From: Gallionellales bacterium GWA2_54_124
GTDB lineage: Bacteria; Pseudomonadota; Gammaproteobacteria; Burkholderiales; Gallionellaceae
NCBI GenBank assembly: GCA_001801025.1
Contig: MGWO01000007.1
Span: 930,001-994,000, forward strand
Direction: 5' to 3'
Length of the DNA: 64,000 nt
Under the pieces are notes generated by a model, which did no database searches, was not told the origin of the DNA, and saw only the letters and a program-made list of their open reading frames with translations. This document shows positions 44,527-53,825 of the stretch, piece after piece (position 1 is the stretch's first letter; the number at the start of each line of letters is the position of its first letter). The position numbers and the translations under genes are program-made.

Positions 44527-47421
44527 ATGGAAGCGACGGGATTCAGTTGCGATATTCAGGGGCACACGTTATCACCCGGTGTATGTTCCGTTGTAAATTC
44601 AGATTTTTCTCGCGTCAAGACGCTCGCTGATCTGTCGCTCTGTCATGTGTCTCTGAACGATTTTCCGGTGGTCAAGGCGTGGCGGGATCGCCTTTTCGAT
44701 GAAGTGCCGGAAATATGCGACGAGTTGCCGCGACTCTTGACTGGCTATGTGCGCACGCCGGAAGCTCAAAGCCTGCCGCCGGAAGTGAGGCGGGCACGCG
44801 CCGTGCGCCATGTGTTTGAGCATAAAAAGGCACTGGTACGCGCAAGCGATCTTTTGCCCGGGCAGACCACCACGAGTTTCGTGGGGCCTGTCATTTACAT
44901 GGATACCATCGGTTACTGCATCTGGCCCGAACTCAATACGGTTGCGACCCGCCGGCAAAATCCGTTCAAGATCAGCCCTGATGTTGCGAAACGGTTAAAT
45001 AAGGAAATCTTTCCGTTCTGGCTGGACAGGCAGTTGCCCGTTCAGGAAGCGGCGCGGGCGGCGGCGTACGACACCGGCGATTATCCGAACAAGGATGAGG
45101 TAAACGGAGATGCCATTGATCCCGCGCTTAAAAAGAGGGCGGGGGAAACGCCCAGGTGTCAGGAATTGATGGAGCGGGTGGCCTTTTATTTATCTGATAA
45201 ATCCACCTGCGTCTCGCATACCGTGCCGGATTGGGATCGGCTTTTAAAATATGGTTTGGACGATCTGGCAGCGCAGATGCGGCGCGATCTTGCGGTGGCC
45301 AGTAACGCGTCGTCGCGGCAGTTTCTGGCAGGCGTCATCGGCACCTTTGAAGGCGCAATGACCTATGCGATTCATCTGGCGGAGGCGGCCGAAGCTGCCG
45401 GAAACGCGGAACTTGCACGCATCTGTCGAAAAGTGCCGGCACAGCCTGCCGATACCCTGCACGAGGCGCTGTCTGCAATCTGGATTTGCTACCATTTACT
45501 GTTACAGGAAAATACCAATTTCGGGCTTTCATTAGGCCGACTCGATCAGCTGCTTAACCCGTATTATCTCAAGGAGTGGCAAAATCTTGACAGCGACGGG
45601 GCAAGGAATGCCTGTACCCGGCATGCAGTTGAACTCGTCTGTCATTTCTTTTTGCGCTGTTCCGATCATGTGCCGCTTTCAACGTCAGGGTCGGAGACCT
45701 TGTTTGCCGGCAGCGGGTCGAATCAGGCGCTTACGGTGGGCGGCACCCGATACGAAAACGGGCGTGTCGTCGATGCGGTCAACGACATGACCTACATCAT
45801 CTTGAAGGCAACGGAACTGCTGAGCATCCGCGATCCCAATGTGCACGCCCGTTACCATGCCGATGTGCATCACCGGGATGCGGACGGCAACCCCTTGCCC
45901 GTTCAGCTCATGGATGCCTATCTTAGGCGCATTTGTCAGGTCAATATCGCAACCCGCGCGACCCCGGCGCTGCACGGCGATATTCCTGTCATCAAAAGTA
46001 TGGCCGCCTATTATGCAGATCATCGCGGGGTGAGTGCTAACGAGGCGATGCAGGATGCTTGCGATTATGCGTCGATCGGTTGCATCGAGCAGAATGCGCC
46101 GGGCAAGCATTACGGTAACTCAGGTTCGACCCTGCTTGTGTTGCCGGCGGTGCTGGAATTGGCGTTGTTCGGCGGCAAACATCGCTCCGACGGGACGGGG
46201 GCTGAGGATCCTGATTTGTTCAATGGTCAAACGAACAATACATCCATTCCGCTGACTGAGATGACCTGTATGGCGGAGTTCATCAGCGCCTTTCGCTTGC
46301 AATTAGATCAAATGGCCAGACATGCGGTACAGAACAATAATTATCTGGGCAGGTTTATGGGGGCGGCGCGCGCATCGCCGTTTTTGTCAGGACTGTTCAC
46401 AGGCCCTGTCAATCTGCCGGGCGGGCAAGGTGCAAAATTTCGCGATGTGGCCGAGGGCGGTGCGAAATACAATTCAGCCGGCGTGGCTATCATCGGTCTG
46501 GCCGATGTCATCGATACGTTCTGCATTCTCGATGAGTTGGTGTTTAGCGGAAAAGTGAGCGCTGCCGAGTTGCTGTCTGCGATGGGTTCGGATTTTACGG
46601 TTGTGAATAGCGCTAGCGAACCGCACGACTGGCCGTATTATCTTGAGAAAATGCGCCGCTGGGTGCATCCCGATGAGACCATCTCGCTGCCGGCGCTGAG
46701 CGCTGAGCGTCTGGCTGAAATTTGTACCGCCATTAAACATACCGTGCATTACGGCGCGGGTGTTGCACAGAGCGGCATTTTTGATAACAGTCTGGCAGTG
46801 AAGTATTCACGGTTGCTGACGCGGATGATCCATGATGTGTTTTATGCATACCGTACCCACCGGGGCGGGCGCTATCTGACGGGCTACTGGTCGATGACCA
46901 ATCATGCCGGTTTCGGCATGCTCACGCAGGCGACGCCGAATCTCAGGCGGGCGGGGCAGGCATTCGCCTCAGGGATCACGCCCTGTCCCGGCATCGTCAA
47001 GCGCGACGGTACGCCTGTGATGGCGCTCGATCACATGCTGTCTGTCGCGGCGGTCGACAGCGATGCGGTGAAAAACGGCTACACCTATAACCTGAGTCTG
47101 ACAACGCGCGGTCCGACGGAAATGGCAGCGGACATCGAATTGTTTGCGCGCTATATGAAATCCTTCACCGATAACAACGGGGTGCTGGTGCAAATGTGCG
47201 TCTCTTCCATCGCTGATCTGGTCGCGGCTGACAAGGCGGCCTCAAAGGAGGGCGAGGGGGCTTTGGAGGCACTCGCGCCCTACAAAGACCTGATGATACG
47301 CGTGGCGGGTTACTCGGCGTATTTTGTCACCTTGAGTCCGCAGATGCGCACGGAAATCATCGCGCGTGCCAATTTCGCCTTGAAAGACGGCACCGAGCAG
47401 CACGCCGTTCATAGTCTGTAG
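44527..47421 (+). CDS. Glycyl radical enzyme, PFL/glycerol-dehydratase superfamily, unassigned substrate
   Basis: From the ATG at 44527 (MEATGFSC; a run of G bases upstream) the protein has 964 residues, longer than pyruvate formate-lyase (about 760) or the dehydratases (about 790-850). The glycyl radical loop RVAGYSAYFVTL places the radical Gly at 928. The thiyl Cys is 519 in YASIGCIEQNAPG, with Glu521 two places on. The C-x-E pattern is that of dehydratases, choline lyase and aryl-acetate decarboxylases; pyruvate formate-lyase has a Cys-Cys pair instead. The N-terminal PGQTTTSFVGPVIYMDT region is unfamiliar. An SCP2-like protein and the activase follow. Substrate unknown. Confidence 0.85.
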   Translation: MEATGFSCDIQGHTLSPGVCSVVNSDFSRVKTLADLSLCHVSLNDFPVVKAWRDRLFDEVPEICDELPRLLTGYVRTPEAQSLPPEVRRARAVRHVFEHKKALVRASDLLPGQTTTSFVGPVIYMDTIGYCIWPELNTVATRRQNPFKISPDVAKRLNKEIFPFWLDRQLPVQEAARAAAYDTGDYPNKDEVNGDAIDPALKKRAGETPRCQELMERVAFYLSDKSTCVSHTVPDWDRLLKYGLDDLAAQMRRDLAVASNASSRQFLAGVIGTFEGAMTYAIHLAEAAEAAGNAELARICRKVPAQPADTLHEALSAIWICYHLLLQENTNFGLSLGRLDQLLNPYYLKEWQNLDSDGARNACTRHAVELVCHFFLRCSDHVPLSTSGSETLFAGSGSNQALTVGGTRYENGRVVDAVNDMTYIILKATELLSIRDPNVHARYHADVHHRDADGNPLPVQLMDAYLRRICQVNIATRATPALHGDIPVIKSMAAYYADHRGVSANEAMQDACDYASIGCIEQNAPGKHYGNSGSTLLVLPAVLELALFGGKHRSDGTGAEDPDLFNGQTNNTSIPLTEMTCMAEFISAFRLQLDQMARHAVQNNNYLGRFMGAARASPFLSGLFTGPVNLPGGQGAKFRDVAEGGAKYNSAGVAIIGLADVIDTFCILDELVFSGKVSAAELLSAMGSDFTVVNSASEPHDWPYYLEKMRRWVHPDETISLPALSAERLAEICTAIKHTVHYGAGVAQSGIFDNSLAVKYSRLLTRMIHDVFYAYRTHRGGRYLTGYWSMTNHAGFGMLTQATPNLRRAGQAFASGITPCPGIVKRDGTPVMALDHMLSVAAVDSDAVKNGYTYNLSLTTRGPTEMAADIELFARYMKSFTDNNGVLVQMCVSSIADLVAADKAASKEGEGALEALAPYKDLMIRVAGYSAYFVTLSPQMRTEIIARANFALKDGTEQHAVHSL

Positions 47422-47443
47422 CTTCAATGTTAAGGAGAAGAGC

Positions 47444-48073
47444 ATGCATGCCGGTTTTCCTCAGCTGACTCCCGGGATTTTTCACACCCTCAATTCCGGT
47501 ATGCAGGATGATGCGCACTTGAAGGGCATACTCTCACAAACAGGCGGGCACATGGTCGCAGAAGGTATGGCGCTGGCACTGCGGTTAGGATTCGGTTTGA
47601 TTTTGCGCGACGGCTTGCTCGATGAAGCTCAGTCGCGGCGCGCGCAAGCATTTTTTTCAGACAATTTTGAGATTGCCGATCCGATGGTCGCAGGCGGGGT
47701 GCGTTATTATCAGGGGAAGTTTTTGATACGCACGCGGCAGGCAGGGGACAATATGAATGTGCTGCTGAAATTTTGTCCGGGCCCTGAACGTCTGTATCAC
47801 AATATGCCCTGGGGTGCGTGTCTTGATCCCTTTGCCGTGGTGCAAACCTCCGTGCTGGATGAGGATGAGGCCGATGTTAAGGTGCGCTGTGTCGATCTGG
47901 TGATTAATTTTCGCGACAGTGCAACCATCCTCGGTCTGATCGGGCAGGCGAATGTGGATATTGTCGGGTTGCTGCTGAAAAATAAGGTGCAACTCACGGG
48001 CAATGTCGGGCATCTGTTCAAACTGGGCGCCATCGCCGCCGATGTGCAACGACTGATTGCTAGCGCGCCTTGA
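47444..48073 (+). CDS. SCP2-like protein between glycyl radical enzyme and activase
   Basis: A 209-residue protein. The last 65 residues or so resemble the SCP2 sterol-carrier fold: DLVINFRDSATILGLIG and LLLKNKVQLTGNVGHLFKLGAIAADVQ. SCP2 domains bind hydrophobic ligands. The N-terminal 120 residues are less clear, with Trp/Pro-containing PGPERLYHNMPWGACL in the middle. AAGGAG lies just before the ATG at 47444. The last four bases overlap the TTG start of the activase, so the three genes form an operon. A role in delivering or holding a hydrophobic substrate is inference. Confidence 0.7.
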   Translation: MHAGFPQLTPGIFHTLNSGMQDDAHLKGILSQTGGHMVAEGMALALRLGFGLILRDGLLDEAQSRRAQAFFSDNFEIADPMVAGGVRYYQGKFLIRTRQAGDNMNVLLKFCPGPERLYHNMPWGACLDPFAVVQTSVLDEDEADVKVRCVDLVINFRDSATILGLIGQANVDIVGLLLKNKVQLTGNVGHLFKLGAIAADVQRLIASAP

Positions 48074-48858
48074 ACGCTTTGCGCGGCCGTGTGTTCGACA
48101 TCAAGCGCGATTGCAGCGAAGACGGGCCGGGCATCCGCACCACGGTTTTTTTTCAGGGGTGTCCGCTTCGCTGTCTTTGGTGCCAGAATCCGGAAGGTCA
48201 GGCACGGTCGAGCCGGGAGAGTCAGTCATACGACGGATCACGCTGGTATACGCTTGAAGAATTACGCTATCGTGTCTTGATCGACCGGCCATTTTTTGAC
48301 TCGACAGGGGGTGGCGTTACGGTTTCCGGCGGCGAGCCTGCGCATCAGATGCCGTTCGTCGGCGCGCTCCTGAGCAGTCTTCAGCGTGAAGGCGTCGATA
48401 CGGCCATCGAGACCTGCGGTTTTTTCAATTACATGCACTTCGAGAAATACCTGTTGCCTTATCTGAATCGTATTTATTTCGATCTGAAAATCATGGATGA
48501 GGCAGCGCATCTGCGGCTCACGGGGCAGTCAAACCGTCCCATCCTTGCCAATTTTCTGCGTTTAAAGCATGAAAGCGCGCTGCCTGTCGAGATCAGAGTG
48601 CCGCTGGTGCCTGATATCACCGCGACAGCTGAAAATCTTGCCGATATTGGTGCTTTTTTGCGGATTCACGGTATCCACAGGGTTACTTTGCTGCCCTACA
48701 ATCCACTCTGGCAGGATAAGTCTGTTCGAATGGGCAGGATGCTGCAATTGGATTCAGGCTTTATGACGCCTGAACAGCTGGCCGATTGCGCACGGCAGAT
48801 CAATACTCAATTAAGCCCGCGTGACGACGGCGTAGTTTTTCAAGTACGCATCGTTTAA
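48070..48858 (+). CDS. Glycyl-radical-enzyme activating enzyme (radical SAM)
   Basis: A 262-residue radical-SAM activase that would generate the Gly radical on the upstream enzyme. The start is a TTG at 48070 overlapping the previous stop (TTGA). The motif DGPGIRTTVFFQGCPLRCLWC gives the three [4Fe-4S] cysteines at 31, 35 and 38, followed by GGGVTVSGGEP, which binds SAM, and ETCGFF. The stretch after Cys38 (about 39-80) has no ferredoxin-like CxxCxxC insert, unlike most dehydratase/decarboxylase activases, so in this respect it is like PflA. Its operon partners make the pairing certain in practice. Confidence 0.92.
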   Translation: MNALRGRVFDIKRDCSEDGPGIRTTVFFQGCPLRCLWCQNPEGQARSSRESQSYDGSRWYTLEELRYRVLIDRPFFDSTGGGVTVSGGEPAHQMPFVGALLSSLQREGVDTAIETCGFFNYMHFEKYLLPYLNRIYFDLKIMDEAAHLRLTGQSNRPILANFLRLKHESALPVEIRVPLVPDITATAENLADIGAFLRIHGIHRVTLLPYNPLWQDKSVRMGRMLQLDSGFMTPEQLADCARQINTQLSPRDDGVVFQVRIV

Positions 48859-49637
48859 GCCAATTCTTGACTGACGATTTCTGCGATTTGATTCAGCGAG
48901 CTGTGCATCTGGTTAATCAGGGTATGGGCAACGCCGATGTCGCATATTGTCCGGGACGTAATTTCCAGTCGCTTGGATAATTCATAAAAATCGATTGCAC
49001 CGACCATTCTGGCTGGTGAACTGATGTGGTGAGCTAAGGTCGCGAGCGCGGCAAAATCTTTAACTTCCAGCGCGGCGTTGATTTCGATGAGATCCAGGCG
49101 CGCAGAAGCCAAAAAATTGCCGGTAAATTGCTGCAATTTTATTTTGTCATCGCCTATCCAGTTTGCCAGCACGGACAGATCGATTGCCTTTTTAGCTGCC
49201 GTTGGCAGGGCGTGTGTCGCTGTAATTTGAGTCAAACCGGTAATCATGCGGTGTAGCCTTGCAGGCTCAAAGGGTTTCTCGATAAAGTCATTCATACCTG
49301 CAGACAGGCAGCGGCTGCGATCTTCATTTGTGGCACTGGCCGTCATTGCAATCACAGGGATCATCGCCAGAGTCGGGTCCGCACGCATGTGCTGTATCGT
49401 CTGGAAACCGTCCATTACAGGCATTTGCACGTCCAACAGCACGCAGTCAAACGGCCTTTGTTTCATTAAATTGAGCGCTTCCATTCCATTTTGTGCGATA
49501 CACACGGCGGCACCGGCATTTTCCAAAATGTCGGTGATGATTTCCTGATTAAATACATGGTCGTCTGCAAGGAGAATTTTGATGCCGTGCAGCGGAGTGC
49601 CTGCGTTGTTCGCTAAATGATCTGTCTGGTAAGGCAT
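48855..49637 (-). CDS. Response regulator with C-terminal Hpt domain
   Basis: A 260-residue protein made of a CheY-like receiver and an Hpt domain, like the detached end of a hybrid kinase. The receiver (about 19-140) has the acidic pair in LLADDHVFN, phosphoacceptor Asp69 in VLLDVQMPVMDG, and Lys in EKPFE. The Hpt part (about 165-255) has the phosphohistidine stretch LAHHISSPARMVGA. There is no DNA-binding domain. It converges on the activase with a 4-base overlap and is divergent from the NarL-type regulator, about 200 bases away, with which it may share a relay. Confidence 0.86.
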   Translation of the reverse strand: MPYQTDHLANNAGTPLHGIKILLADDHVFNQEIITDILENAGAAVCIAQNGMEALNLMKQRPFDCVLLDVQMPVMDGFQTIQHMRADPTLAMIPVIAMTASATNEDRSRCLSAGMNDFIEKPFEPARLHRMITGLTQITATHALPTAAKKAIDLSVLANWIGDDKIKLQQFTGNFLASARLDLIEINAALEVKDFAALATLAHHISSPARMVGAIDFYELSKRLEITSRTICDIGVAHTLINQMHSSLNQIAEIVSQELA

Positions 49638-49840
49638 AAACGACTCCGCTAGGTTGAATGAAGCCCATTAGTCATATTTCTCGCTGACTTCATTTAGCCT
49701 TCATCAGGTGCCGCAACCGTCTTTAAAACGGCTATAACGGCTAATTTGATCCGGATAATATCTGAATTATTTGTTATCGTCTGAAACGTTCATCAAGCTA
49801 TAGGGGGCTGATTCGTGGAATAATAACGCCTGCGAGTAAC

Positions 49841-50491
49841 TTGATGCGAGAATGTATGCACGTGCGCTTAATTGTAACGGATGATCACGAACTGGTTCGG
49901 GCTGGACTGTTGCAACTTTTTGAAGGTGCGCCGGGTATTGAAGTGGTCGGCGAGGCGGTCAATGGCGAAGAATTGATGCTCAAACTGCAAACGACACAGG
50001 TTGATTTAGTGTTGCTTGATCTTGATATGCCGGGCGAAAATGGCGCAAATTTGATTGAGCGTATCAGACGGCACTATCCCAATTTGCTGATCCTGATACT
50101 CAGTGCGCATGATGAAATTAAGGTTGTGTCGCGTGCGGTTCAGGCGGGTGCATCGGGTTATATTTGCAAAGATTGTTCGCCGAAAACGCTGCTGGAAGCG
50201 ATTCATAAAGTCGTTGCAACGGGCAAATATCTCTCACCGTTGATGGCGGAAGAGTTGGCTTATACGAGCGCTGTTCCTGAAGCAAATAATTTATGGGCTT
50301 TGTTGTCCTGCAGAGAACAGGAAATTTTTCGCCTGCTCGTGGAAGGACTCAGCAATGATGATATTTCCCGGAAACTATTTATCAGCGACAGAACCGTCAG
50401 TGCGCATAAAATCAATTTGCTCAATAAGCTTGGATTGAAAAACGTTGTTGAACTGGTTCACTATTCTATTCAACATCAACTGGTTATGTGA
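49841..50491 (+). CDS. NarL/FixJ-family response regulator
   Basis: A 216-residue regulator. The receiver has VTDDHELVR at the start, phosphoacceptor Asp60 in VLLDLDMPGENG, and a Lys after LS. The LuxR-type helix-turn-helix is at about 155-205 (LSCREQEIFRLLVEGLSNDDISRKLFISDRTVSAHKINLLNKL). The start could be the TTG at 49841, ATG at 49844 or ATG at 49856; the last gives MHVRLIVTDDH and is the most usual. No kinase is adjacent in the same operon. The nearest are the REC-Hpt protein and the large PAS proteins nearby. Confidence 0.88.
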   Translation: MMRECMHVRLIVTDDHELVRAGLLQLFEGAPGIEVVGEAVNGEELMLKLQTTQVDLVLLDLDMPGENGANLIERIRRHYPNLLILILSAHDEIKVVSRAVQAGASGYICKDCSPKTLLEAIHKVVATGKYLSPLMAEELAYTSAVPEANNLWALLSCREQEIFRLLVEGLSNDDISRKLFISDRTVSAHKINLLNKLGLKNVVELVHYSIQHQLVM

Positions 50492-50532
50492 TATTGGCTG
50501 TTTTCAATCTTCGGATTAAAAATTGATGCAGG

Positions 50533-53301
50533 TTAAATGCAATCCATGCTGGTAGACGTGTTCGATAGCAATGACTCGAGCTGCTCAATTGGCATCGGTT
50601 TGCCAAATAAATAGCCTTGATAGTGTGAACACTGGTTTTCCAGCAGAATTTGCCGTTGAATTTCGGTTTCTACCCCTTCTGCGATCACATTCAGGTTCAG
50701 ACTGTGCGCCATGGCAATAATGGTGCGTACTATGGCCTGATCGTTGTGGCACGTTGCCAGATCGCGTACGAAAGATTGATCGATCTTGAGTTGTGCTAAC
50801 GGCAGACGCTTTAAATACTGTAATGAAGAATACCCTGTGCCGAAGTCATCCAGCGAGAACTGTACGCCGAATTCCTGCAAGCGGTGCATGGTGGTAATCG
50901 TATCTTCCAGATTATTGAGCAGCATGCCTTCGGTCAGCTCCAGTTTCAACAACGCCGGGTTGATGTCGTGTCTTTCAATGACAGATTGGACTTCGGTTGC
51001 GAAACCGTTTTGATGGAACTGGCGGGCGCTGACATTGATGGCCAGAATTAGCTGAGCCGTCGCGGGATTATCCTGCCATTTTTTCAGCTGCGCACAGGCT
51101 GTTTCGAGTACCCATAAACCGATAGGTAAAATTAGACCGGTTTCCTCTGCGATGGGAACGAATTGTGCCGGTGAAATGATGCCGCTCACAGGATGAATCC
51201 AGCGCAGCAGCACTTCTGCTCCGATAGTCTGGTGCGCACTGTCTACCTGAATCTGGTAATGTAACTGTAACTGCTTATTTTCAAGCGCTTTGCGCAATTC
51301 CGCCTCAAGATTTGCACGCGAACTGATGGTGTCCTGCATGTTTTGATCGAAGAACCTCAACTTGTTGCGTCCCGATTTTTTCGCTTGATACATTGCGATG
51401 TCGGCTTGCTTCAAGGGCTCGTCCTGTGATTGCCCATTGTTGCTGAATAGTGAAATTCCGATGCTTACAGAGCTGTGAAATTCGTTTGTGAGTAATTGGT
51501 AAGGTATTCTTAAGGCCGCTAATATTTTTTCCCCGATGACCTCGGTTTGCGCAGCGGCCTCCACCGATTCTGCGTTCAGGTCCTCCAGCATGACGACAAA
51601 TTCGTCTCCGCCGATGCGCGCCACGGTATCGATTTCCCGTACACACGCTTTCAAGCGATGTGCGACCTGTTTGAGCAATAAATCGCCAATATCATGTCCT
51701 AGTGTGTCGTTCAGGGTTTTGAACTTGTCCAGATCAATGAAGAGCAATGCGCCATTTTTACCGGTTCGCAGACCGGATGCCAGCGCGTAATTAAGTCTGT
51801 CGAGCAACAAACGGCGGTTGGGTAAGCCTGTAAGCGTGTCGTAGAATGCCAGACTGATAATTTTTTCTTCGGCCATTTTGCGTTCAGTCAGGTCCGTATA
51901 AGATCCGACATAATGTGTGACGATACCGTTTTTACCCTTAACCGCATAAATGTTGAGCAGCTTAGGGTAAATTTCGCCATTCTTGCGTTTATCCCAAATT
52001 TCTCCCTGCCACTTGCCGGTCTGTTTAATTTGCCGCCACATCTCGTGGTAAAACTCTGCACTGTGGCGATCTGTTTTTAGCAGGCTCGGCGTTTTTCCTA
52101 CGGCTTCTTCGCTCGTGTATCCGGTTGTCGCGGTAAAGACCTGGTTGACCTTGAGGATAATGCCACGGGAATCAGTGATGATCATCGATTCTTCAGATTC
52201 AAAAGCGGTGGCTGCGATGCGTAAATCTGTTTCGGCTAATTGGGCTCTGACATGAGTTCTAGCATGTTTTAAGCTGGAGAAAAATATCAGGCCCAGCAAC
52301 AGTGTACTCACAGGAATCAGACGCTCTCCCAATACCTTTGTTCTGGAAAGCAGCTGCGCTTGGGGAATATGTCGGACGACTTTCCAGTCGAGGTTTTGTG
52401 TTGCATTGAAATCGGCGCTATAGGCTACACGTTTGCTTGGGGTAAGACCGGAGGGATAAATGGTCGCGAATGTCCATAATCCGTCAGCGGTCATGAATTG
52501 CCCCTGTGTATGGCCGCCTATGTGCTGCCATGCAACCGGTTTGCTGTTCGCTATCGACAGCGTCTCCGGATACGGTGGATTGTCAAAGCCCTCCATTTCG
52601 GGTGATTTCTCCAGATAATATCCGTCCCGGTTGACCAGCATGGCATGCTCGTCGCCTGTCAGGGCAGACGAAATAAATTCTTGTACCAGGATTTCACTCG
52701 GGCAGTTGAATACGATCACGCCATGTTTATATCCATTGATATCGACAACTGGTGTTGCGATGCGCAGGATGTGTTTGTGCGCAGATTCAGTTGACTCGGC
52801 GTGCGGGGTGACATAAATTTCGCCGGCATTGAGATTGAGCGTCCGGGTGAAATAATCAGCAGTGGATCTGTTCGTCAGTTTTTCTTCGGGGATCAGGTTG
52901 GTGTGATTGCCGTTGAAATGAACACGGGCACGCTCCATGCCGGTTTCATCTATCCAGCTGATCTCGTCGTAATGTTTGCGGCTTTGTGAAATTAGACGTA
53001 AATCATGCAAAAAACGCCACGTCAAGCCGGATGAATTGTTTGTAATGAGTTCCTGTAAGCTCAGATTTTGTGCGACGAGATAGGTGTCGCTATAAATTCC
53101 TTCCAGCGTTTGTTCAACCGCGCCCTTTGCAAGTGAAATTTTTGCATTTTCACTGAGGCTTTGCGCAATAAACTCTCTTTGTTCTTCTGATTTATATAAA
53201 TAGACGGACGATGCGATGACGAGCAATGCGAACGGCAGAAACCATATCAGCAGCTGAAAGAGTACAGAATTTTTCTTTAACTTAAGACTGAGAGCGGACA
53301 T
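50533..53301 (-). CDS. Membrane sensor with CACHE, PAS, GGDEF and EAL domains
   Basis: From the ATG at 53301 (MSALSLKLKKNS) the protein is 922 residues; another start at 53328 is possible. TM1 (about 14-34), a dCACHE-type periplasmic sensor (about 40-310), TM2, a PAS domain (about 370-480), GGDEF and EAL follow. The diguanylate cyclase motif is intact (RIGGDEFVVML). The EAL motif reads EVLLRWIHP, a usual functional variant, and the second loop has LDDFGTGYSSL. It can both make and break c-di-GMP, probably in response to a small ligand outside the cell. Its gene lies 40 bases from the NarL-type regulator's stop, convergent. Confidence 0.92.
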   Translation of the reverse strand: MSALSLKLKKNSVLFQLLIWFLPFALLVIASSVYLYKSEEQREFIAQSLSENAKISLAKGAVEQTLEGIYSDTYLVAQNLSLQELITNNSSGLTWRFLHDLRLISQSRKHYDEISWIDETGMERARVHFNGNHTNLIPEEKLTNRSTADYFTRTLNLNAGEIYVTPHAESTESAHKHILRIATPVVDINGYKHGVIVFNCPSEILVQEFISSALTGDEHAMLVNRDGYYLEKSPEMEGFDNPPYPETLSIANSKPVAWQHIGGHTQGQFMTADGLWTFATIYPSGLTPSKRVAYSADFNATQNLDWKVVRHIPQAQLLSRTKVLGERLIPVSTLLLGLIFFSSLKHARTHVRAQLAETDLRIAATAFESEESMIITDSRGIILKVNQVFTATTGYTSEEAVGKTPSLLKTDRHSAEFYHEMWRQIKQTGKWQGEIWDKRKNGEIYPKLLNIYAVKGKNGIVTHYVGSYTDLTERKMAEEKIISLAFYDTLTGLPNRRLLLDRLNYALASGLRTGKNGALLFIDLDKFKTLNDTLGHDIGDLLLKQVAHRLKACVREIDTVARIGGDEFVVMLEDLNAESVEAAAQTEVIGEKILAALRIPYQLLTNEFHSSVSIGISLFSNNGQSQDEPLKQADIAMYQAKKSGRNKLRFFDQNMQDTISSRANLEAELRKALENKQLQLHYQIQVDSAHQTIGAEVLLRWIHPVSGIISPAQFVPIAEETGLILPIGLWVLETACAQLKKWQDNPATAQLILAINVSARQFHQNGFATEVQSVIERHDINPALLKLELTEGMLLNNLEDTITTMHRLQEFGVQFSLDDFGTGYSSLQYLKRLPLAQLKIDQSFVRDLATCHNDQAIVRTIIAMAHSLNLNVIAEGVETEIQRQILLENQCSHYQGYLFGKPMPIEQLESLLSNTSTSMDCI

Positions 53302-53328
53302 GTGGATTTGCTTAGGCGGCCATGTCAA

Positions 53329-53825
53329 TCAGCTTTTGCGAACACCGGGTGCGGGAAAGGACAATTTCTGTCGACGCGCGGCATCCCTGATGCGTAATTC
53401 CTGCATTTTAGGTGAGCCCGGTGAGCAACTACTCAAGTCAGCAGCCAGAGGAGGACGCGGTTCGGACGACATTATCAGGGGCGCTTTAGGGCCGGTAAGC
53501 GGGATTGGATTCATGAATTGTCGTAACCGGGTTGAAGGTGAGACTGCTAAAAAAGGCCGGGGAGGGCCTGATCAAAGTTTTTTCATTATGCACAGATCAA
53601 TTCGTCTGACGCCATTGGAGAGTACTGATTTTATCTAAGGAAATTCTTATGCTTTGTCAGGCAGATACGGACTGTATTCACGGGGATGGCTAGATGGACG
53701 CACGATCCTTTGTGCGCCGCTTTTATTGGAGGGCAGTGTTGCGATGACTCAGTACCGTCCTGATCAAAGGTCATTTGTATGCAGGCCGGTTTTTCGAAAC
53801 TAAAAGGAAGGTATCTGCGTGTTGT
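53329..53825. other. Gene-free spacer
   Basis: About 500 bases with no credible gene; the frames found are short and biased. One inverted repeat, AGGCC/GGCCT at 53554-53569 around a GGGGAG loop, is followed 8 bases later by TTTTTT and could be a plus-strand terminator, though no gene precedes it. The promoter of the PAS-GGDEF-EAL gene must lie in the left part. Confidence 0.5.

Noticed and set aside
44527-47421. Pyruvate formate-lyase
   Set aside because: The active site has Cys519 followed by Ile-Glu and not a Cys-Cys pair, and length and N-terminus differ from PFL.
53300-53638. 112-codon plus-strand frame between the PAS-GGDEF-EAL and SapC-SUMF1 genes
   Set aside because: No ribosome site, irregular composition, and it starts within the neighbouring gene on the other strand.
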